From Albidovulum marisflavi (GTDB lineage: Bacteria > Pseudomonadota > Alphaproteobacteria > Rhodobacterales > Rhodobacteraceae), in NCBI RefSeq assembly GCF_025751435.1, contig NZ_JAOWKY010000001.1, positions 790,001-854,000 on the forward strand: a stretch of 64,000 bases of DNA, written 5' to 3'. This document shows, piece by piece, positions 63,058-64,000 of this stretch (its first letter is position 1; every line of letters begins with the position of its first letter). The position numbers and the translations under genes were made by a program. The notes beneath the pieces are model-generated. The model did no database searches. It was not told where the DNA came from and saw nothing but the letters and a program-made list of their open reading frames with translations.

Positions 63058-63906
63058 ATGACTGGCCAACCCTCGGACGCAACGCTCAGCGTCATCATAT
63101 CTGCCTGTAACGAGGAACGCTACATCGGCGCTTGCCTGGCTTCGTTGCTGGCGCAGGCACCCGTCGCCGCGGAGGTGGAGGTCATCGTTTCCGCCAACGC
63201 CTGTACCGACCGGACAGAGGAGATCGTGGAAAAGCATGTGGCGCGCTTCGCAGCGCGGGGCTGGACGGTGACCTGCCTGTCCAGTCCCCTGCCGGGCAAA
63301 CCGGGCGCGCTGAATCGCGCGGATGCTGCGGCGAATGGAACGATGCGCGCCTATCTGGATGCCGACATCGTCTGCGAGCCGGACCTGTTGCGGCAAGTGG
63401 TTCAGGCGCTGGCGCAAGATCGCCCGCTTTACGCAACCGGGCGCCTGACGGTGGCGCGGGCAAGGTCATGGCTGACGCGGGCCTACGCCCGGCTCTGGTG
63501 CCGCCTTCCCTTCATGAAAAGCGGGGCTGTCGGTGCCGGATTCTTCGCCGTCAACGCAGCAGGCCGCGCCCGGTGGGGCGCCTTTCCCGACATCATATCC
63601 GACGACACCTTCGTCCGGCTTCAGTTCGCGCCCGAAGAGCGCGTTGAGGTCGCTGCACGCTTCCACTGGCCGATGGCCGAGGGGCTGCGCAACCTAGTGC
63701 GCGTCCGACGACGCCAGGATGCCGGCGTGGCCGAGATCGCGCGGCTTTACCCCGCCATCCTCGCGAACGAAGGCAAGGCGGGTCTGGGCGCGGCCGATAC
63801 CTTGAAGCTGGCGATGACCGATCCGATCGCCTTCGCTGTCTATTCCACCGTTCACGTGCTGGTGCGGACGCGTCCGCAGGGCAACGAGTGGAGCCGAGGG
63901 CGATGA
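63058..63906 (+). CDS. Family 2 glycosyltransferase
   Basis: 282 residues of GT-A fold. SVIISACNEERYIGACLASL (residues about 11-30) is the nucleotide-binding start of GT2, AYLDADIVCEPDLL holds the DxD-like motif, and SDDTFVRLQFAPEERVEVAA the later acidic motif. Uses a nucleotide sugar to build exopolysaccharide. The ATG at 63058 begins the family reading. Its stop overlaps the next gene by 4 nt. Confidence 0.9.
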   Translation: MTGQPSDATLSVIISACNEERYIGACLASLLAQAPVAAEVEVIVSANACTDRTEEIVEKHVARFAARGWTVTCLSSPLPGKPGALNRADAAANGTMRAYLDADIVCEPDLLRQVVQALAQDRPLYATGRLTVARARSWLTRAYARLWCRLPFMKSGAVGAGFFAVNAAGRARWGAFPDIISDDTFVRLQFAPEERVEVAARFHWPMAEGLRNLVRVRRRQDAGVAEIARLYPAILANEGKAGLGAADTLKLAMTDPIAFAVYSTVHVLVRTRPQGNEWSRGR

Positions 63907-64000
63907 GTGGGCGCGGGGCATGCGGGGCAGTCCAGATCGACCGCCGCCCGGCCCCGCCCGATTGGAAAAAACGCCGGGAAGCGCGCTTGCCGGAGAGGCC
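63903..64000 (+). CDS. Partial gene, start of an unidentified exopolysaccharide-region protein
   Basis: An ATG at 63903 overlaps the glycosyltransferase stop by 4 nt and the frame stays open to the window end (MSGRGACGAVQIDRRPAPPD then WKKRREARLPER). 32 residues are too few to assign a function. The ATGA coupling makes it likely a true gene of the same operon. Confidence 0.5.
   Translation, partial: MSGRGACGAVQIDRRPAPPDWKKRREARLPER

Overview
This is high-GC alphaproteobacterial DNA, most likely from a member of the Rhodobacteraceae (order Rhodobacterales). The evidence is the 3' end of an rRNA operon, a complete aerobic-type cobalamin pathway with a bluB-cobC-cbiB-bluE-bluF block typical of that order, the pckA / chvI-chvG-hprK-rapZ-IIA-HPr arrangement, an alphaproteobacterial ATP synthase F0 operon (atpI-B-E-F'-F), MipZ, IalB and the repeat-like hairpin after cobO. 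The placement rests on protein resemblance and gene order read by eye, not on a database search.

Layout. 1-832: the 3' end of 23S rRNA, 5S rRNA and a terminator. 833-1401: no intact gene, but two decayed fragments of IS3-family transposases in opposite orientation. 1402-2436: a LacI-type regulator. 2448-26713: a 24-kb cobalamin region with two B12 riboswitches. On the minus strand, the riboswitch near 18.1 kb heads a long run (DUF1636-cobW-cobN-G-H-I-J-L-E-M-B-A-DUF1636). The riboswitch near 4.35 kb heads cbtB-cbtA-cobF. cobK lies inside the long run on the opposite strand. cobO-cobQ, bluB-cobC-cbiB-bluE-bluF and cobU-cobT-cobS form three further units. Together these cover precorrin-2 to cobalamin by the oxygen-dependent route. 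The small cobaltochelatase subunits (CobS/CobT of the Pseudomonas denitrificans nomenclature) and the cobalt reductase CobR are not in the window.

26.8-32.6 kb: a class III aminotransferase with a glutamine-synthetase-like ligase, an IalB-family secreted protein, a Rhizobium-type asparaginase and an NfeD/SPFH membrane pair. 32.7-39.2 kb: pckA divergent from a six-gene regulatory operon in which every junction overlaps by 4 nt (ChvI/ChvG two-component system, HPr kinase, RapZ, EIIA, HPr). 39.2-41.3 kb: a 3-hydroxyacyl-CoA dehydrogenase, a possible small protein and MipZ. 41.5-47.5 kb: a minus-strand translation and SRP block (ffh, two GNAT acetyltransferases, chorismate mutase, rpsP, a 46-residue membrane protein, rimM, trmD, rplS, rpmE).

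47.5-51.4 kb: an azoreductase divergent from a LysR regulator, two DMT exporters and an ArsR regulator. 51.5-54.3 kb: ATP synthase F0 genes with promoter and terminator. 54.3-59.0 kb: assorted housekeeping genes (GNAT, FadR-type GntR, OmpA lipoprotein, Ada-like methyltransferase, endonuclease III, PfkB kinase). 59.0-64.0 kb: the start of an exopolysaccharide region (flippase, secreted glycosidase-like protein with RTX repeats, family 2 glycosyltransferase, and a partial gene cut by the window end).

I found no CRISPR array, prophage or intact mobile element, and nothing I would call an entirely new system. The points most worth following are the antisense placement of cobK with shared start codons, the two DUF1636 proteins at the two ends of the riboswitch-controlled operon, the 46-residue membrane protein between rpsP and rimM, the tandem acetyltransferases between ffh and rpsP, and the signal-peptide-plus-RTX protein.
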